From Pseudomonadota bacterium (GTDB lineage: Bacteria; Pseudomonadota; Gammaproteobacteria; GCA-001735895), in contig JACZQS010000009.1 in the NCBI GenBank assembly GCA_022545625.1, positions 1 through 16,742 of the forward strand: a stretch of DNA of 16,742 nucleotides, given 5' to 3'. Shown here one piece after another: positions 15,241-16,742 of this stretch. A model generated the notes under the pieces. That model did no database searches. It was not told the DNA's origin and saw only the letters and a list, made by a program, of their open reading frames with translations. The position numbers and the translations under genes were made by a program. Positions within the stretch are counted from its first letter, which is position 1; the number at the start of each line of letters is the position of its first letter.

Positions 15241-15633
15241 ATGGAAGACACTGATCATTATCGATGTCGGCTCATATATTTAAGGCAAAGCGCTGACCTG
15301 TCAAAACAGGCCGAAGCGGCCTGCGACAAGTTGGCTGGTATCGAAGGCATCCTTCTCGCCACGCCAGCCGATCAATACAGTATCCGTTTGATCTATTCTC
15401 TCGACTACCTCTCCTTCGAAATGGTTGTCGACCTGCTGGATGAGCTGGGATTCGAAATGGACGATTCGATCCTGCTGACTTTAAAAAATACGATTTACCA
15501 GTTTCTGGATACCAATGCACGCGAAAATATGCACATCGATGTTACCCAGTTTGAGGAAAAATCCGTCAATACGTCTGAAACGCGGGAAATTCCACATCGC
15601 TCCTCGGAGAAGTACTGGGAAGACTACCATTAG
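15241..15633 (+). CDS. Small hypothetical protein, ferredoxin-like (HMA-like) fold by appearance
   Basis: 130 residues from ATG 15241; an in-frame GTG at 15202 would add 13 residues rich in Trp, Arg and Lys that look unlike a domain. I do not recognise a named family. The order strand, helix (A-E-A-A-C-D-K-L), turn G-I-E-G-I, strand, then Y-S-I-R-L-I-Y strand, helix (V-V-D-L-L-D-E-L-G-F) resembles the beta-alpha-beta-beta-alpha-beta layout of heavy-metal-associated domains, but the C-x-x-C metal loop is absent. The only Cys residues sit near the N-terminus (C9) and in the first helix. The tail ends in a charged, aromatic patch (K-Y-W-E-D-Y-H). It lies 30 bases before a FetB-like permease on the same strand, so a role with that transporter is an inference. 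The start has a weak TAGG at about nine bases. Confidence 0.7.
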   Translation: MEDTDHYRCRLIYLRQSADLSKQAEAACDKLAGIEGILLATPADQYSIRLIYSLDYLSFEMVVDLLDELGFEMDDSILLTLKNTIYQFLDTNARENMHIDVTQFEEKSVNTSETREIPHRSSEKYWEDYH

Positions 15634-15663
15634 AGCAAATCGAAAAAATCTTTTCCCGCGCTT

Positions 15664-16371
15664 ATGTACCAGATAACACTGGTCGATATTGCAGTCGCTT
15701 TTATCCCGGTGCTGGCGACTGTGATTATCATTGGCTACTGGTCGCAAAGTATAAAATCGGCATCTGTGGCAATTTCACGGATGCTGATTCAACTCCTGTT
15801 GATCGGTTATGCGCTGAATTTTATTTTTGACTCGAATAGCCAGTGGATCATACTTCTGGTATTGATGTTCATGCTGATAGCGGCAAGCTGGATAGGACTT
15901 AACGCGCTGCCAGTCAATCCCAGGTCACTGTTTATATACAGCTTTTCAGCCATTGCCTGCGGGGGTGGTCTTATCCTGGTATTCATATCCCAGGGAGTAT
16001 TGCATGTCGATCCCTGGTACCAGCCACAGGTGATGATTCCAATCGCGGGGATGATTTTTTCAAACTCGATGAACGCGGTGAGCCTCGCCGGTGAGCGACT
16101 TTATAGCGAACTTGACCATAATCAGGACTATTCCAGGGCACGTAATATTGCGTTTCAGGCGGCGATGATTCCGGTCATCAATGCCCTGCTTGCGGTTGGA
16201 CTGGTTTCACTCCCCGGCATGATGACCGGGCAAATTCTGGCTGGCACTCCACCGACGATTGCAGCACGCTATCAAATTATCGTCATGTGCATGATTTTCA
16301 GCTCTGCCGGAATTTCTTCGGCGCTGTTTTTGTCTTTGCTGAAATATCAAATACAGAATCGGAGCCAATAA
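15664..16371 (+). CDS. fetB: FetB/YbbM-family (UPF0014) membrane permease
   Basis: 235 residues, all-membrane, of the UPF0014 family. E. coli FetB is the permease half of the FetAB exporter, which has been linked to iron efflux and oxidative-stress resistance. Hydrophobic segments lie at about 5-25, 37-53, 60-80, 88-110, 121-139, 166-187 and 203-226. The family signature G-L-V-S-L-P-G-M-M-T-G-Q-I-L (179-192) followed by P-P-T-I-A-A-R-Y-Q-I (196-205) is intact, as is N-S-M-N-A-V-S-L-A (134-142). No FetA-type ATPase gene is visible next to it, although one could lie elsewhere. It follows the small hypothetical gene by 30 bases, and the SRPBCC gene starts four bases after its stop. No good ribosome site precedes the ATG. 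The length is a little short beside E. coli FetB (about 259). Confidence 0.92.
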   Translation: MYQITLVDIAVAFIPVLATVIIIGYWSQSIKSASVAISRMLIQLLLIGYALNFIFDSNSQWIILLVLMFMLIAASWIGLNALPVNPRSLFIYSFSAIACGGGLILVFISQGVLHVDPWYQPQVMIPIAGMIFSNSMNAVSLAGERLYSELDHNQDYSRARNIAFQAAMIPVINALLAVGLVSLPGMMTGQILAGTPPTIAARYQIIVMCMIFSSAGISSALFLSLLKYQIQNRSQ

Positions 16372-16375
16372 ATTC

Positions 16376-16742
16376 ATGGTGATCGTAATTAGCATAATAG
16401 CGGGATTAATTGCATTGGCGGCGATTTACCTGGCTAGTCTCGATGGCAGTTATCAGGTTCGGCGCAGCCTGCAAATCAACGCCCCGGTAAAGCGAGTGTT
16501 TGCCGCAATTCAAGATCTTAAGACCTGGCCCGAGTGGAGTCCCTGGTTATTACACGAACCCGAAACGAAAGTCATCTATAGCGAAGACTGTCAGCAGGAG
16601 GGTGGGTTTTATAGCTGGGATGGCAAGCTGGTTGGCGCGGGTAAGCTTACCCATATAACGATACATCCGGACAGCAGAATCCACCAGCAAATCGAATTCA
16701 CTCGTCCGTTCAAGTCGCTCAATCAGGTGAACTGGTATTTCG
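16376..16742 (+). CDS. SRPBCC (START/polyketide cyclase-like) protein with N-terminal membrane anchor, partial
   Basis: The gene runs off the right edge; 122 codons are visible. A hydrophobic helix (about 2-21) is followed by Y-Q-V-R-R-S-L-Q-I-N-A-P (26-37) and a V-F-x-x-I-x-D-L-x-x-W-P-E-W-S-P-W (42-58) block. These are the first strand and helix of the SRPBCC helix-grip fold, which binds hydrophobic ligands. Such anchored members are common in proteobacteria and mostly uncharacterised. The start ATG at 16376 has GGAG at 16361-16364, inside the last codons of fetB, so the pair is very probably co-transcribed. The ligand cannot be guessed. Confidence 0.85.
   Translation, partial: MVIVISIIAGLIALAAIYLASLDGSYQVRRSLQINAPVKRVFAAIQDLKTWPEWSPWLLHEPETKVIYSEDCQQEGGFYSWDGKLVGAGKLTHITIHPDSRIHQQIEFTRPFKSLNQVNWYF

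Overview
The window reads as chromosomal DNA of a gammaproteobacterium, probably an environmental or marine lineage that I cannot name further. The evidence is the priA-argS-SPOR gene block, a close SbmA homologue, a class II-type HemH and mid-range base composition. Eighteen genes can be supported, two of them cut by the window ends. No tRNA, rRNA, CRISPR array, transposase or phage gene was seen.

Left part (1-5760) is an accessory or catabolic neighbourhood. It holds the C-terminal end of one glutathione S-transferase (GST), a second convergent GST, a D-2-hydroxyacid dehydrogenase, a two-CBS-domain protein followed 20 bases later by an M20-family N-carbamoyl-amino-acid or allantoate type amidohydrolase, and an AT-rich AraC-family regulator lying directly upstream of a third GST on the same strand. 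The CBS gene has a candidate promoter with a perfect TATAAT box and a structured leader.

Middle part (5983-11336) is housekeeping. A YgjP-like zinc metallopeptidase is convergent with a leftward set priA > argS > SPOR-domain membrane protein. argS and the SPOR gene overlap as TAATG, and priA and argS both start with TTG. In many gammaproteobacteria hslV-hslU follow the SPOR gene; here they do not.

The 588-base gap 11337-11924 is the only long non-coding stretch. It is AT-rich and carries two perfect, inverted DnaA boxes 5 bases apart, a full match to the IHF consensus, three GATC sites within 76 bases, and genes pointing away on both sides. It is a candidate replication origin or other DnaA-controlled site.

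Right part (11925-16742) runs rightward: hemH (ferrochelatase), sbmA (peptide importer), an NRDE/TANGO2-family protein (a family linked to heme trafficking), a degenerate dispersed inverted repeat, then a tight set of a small ferredoxin-fold-like protein with no CxxC, a FetB-like permease (iron export family) and a membrane-anchored SRPBCC protein cut by the window end. The two right-hand sets share a heme and iron theme, which is the best lead for a functional link between them.
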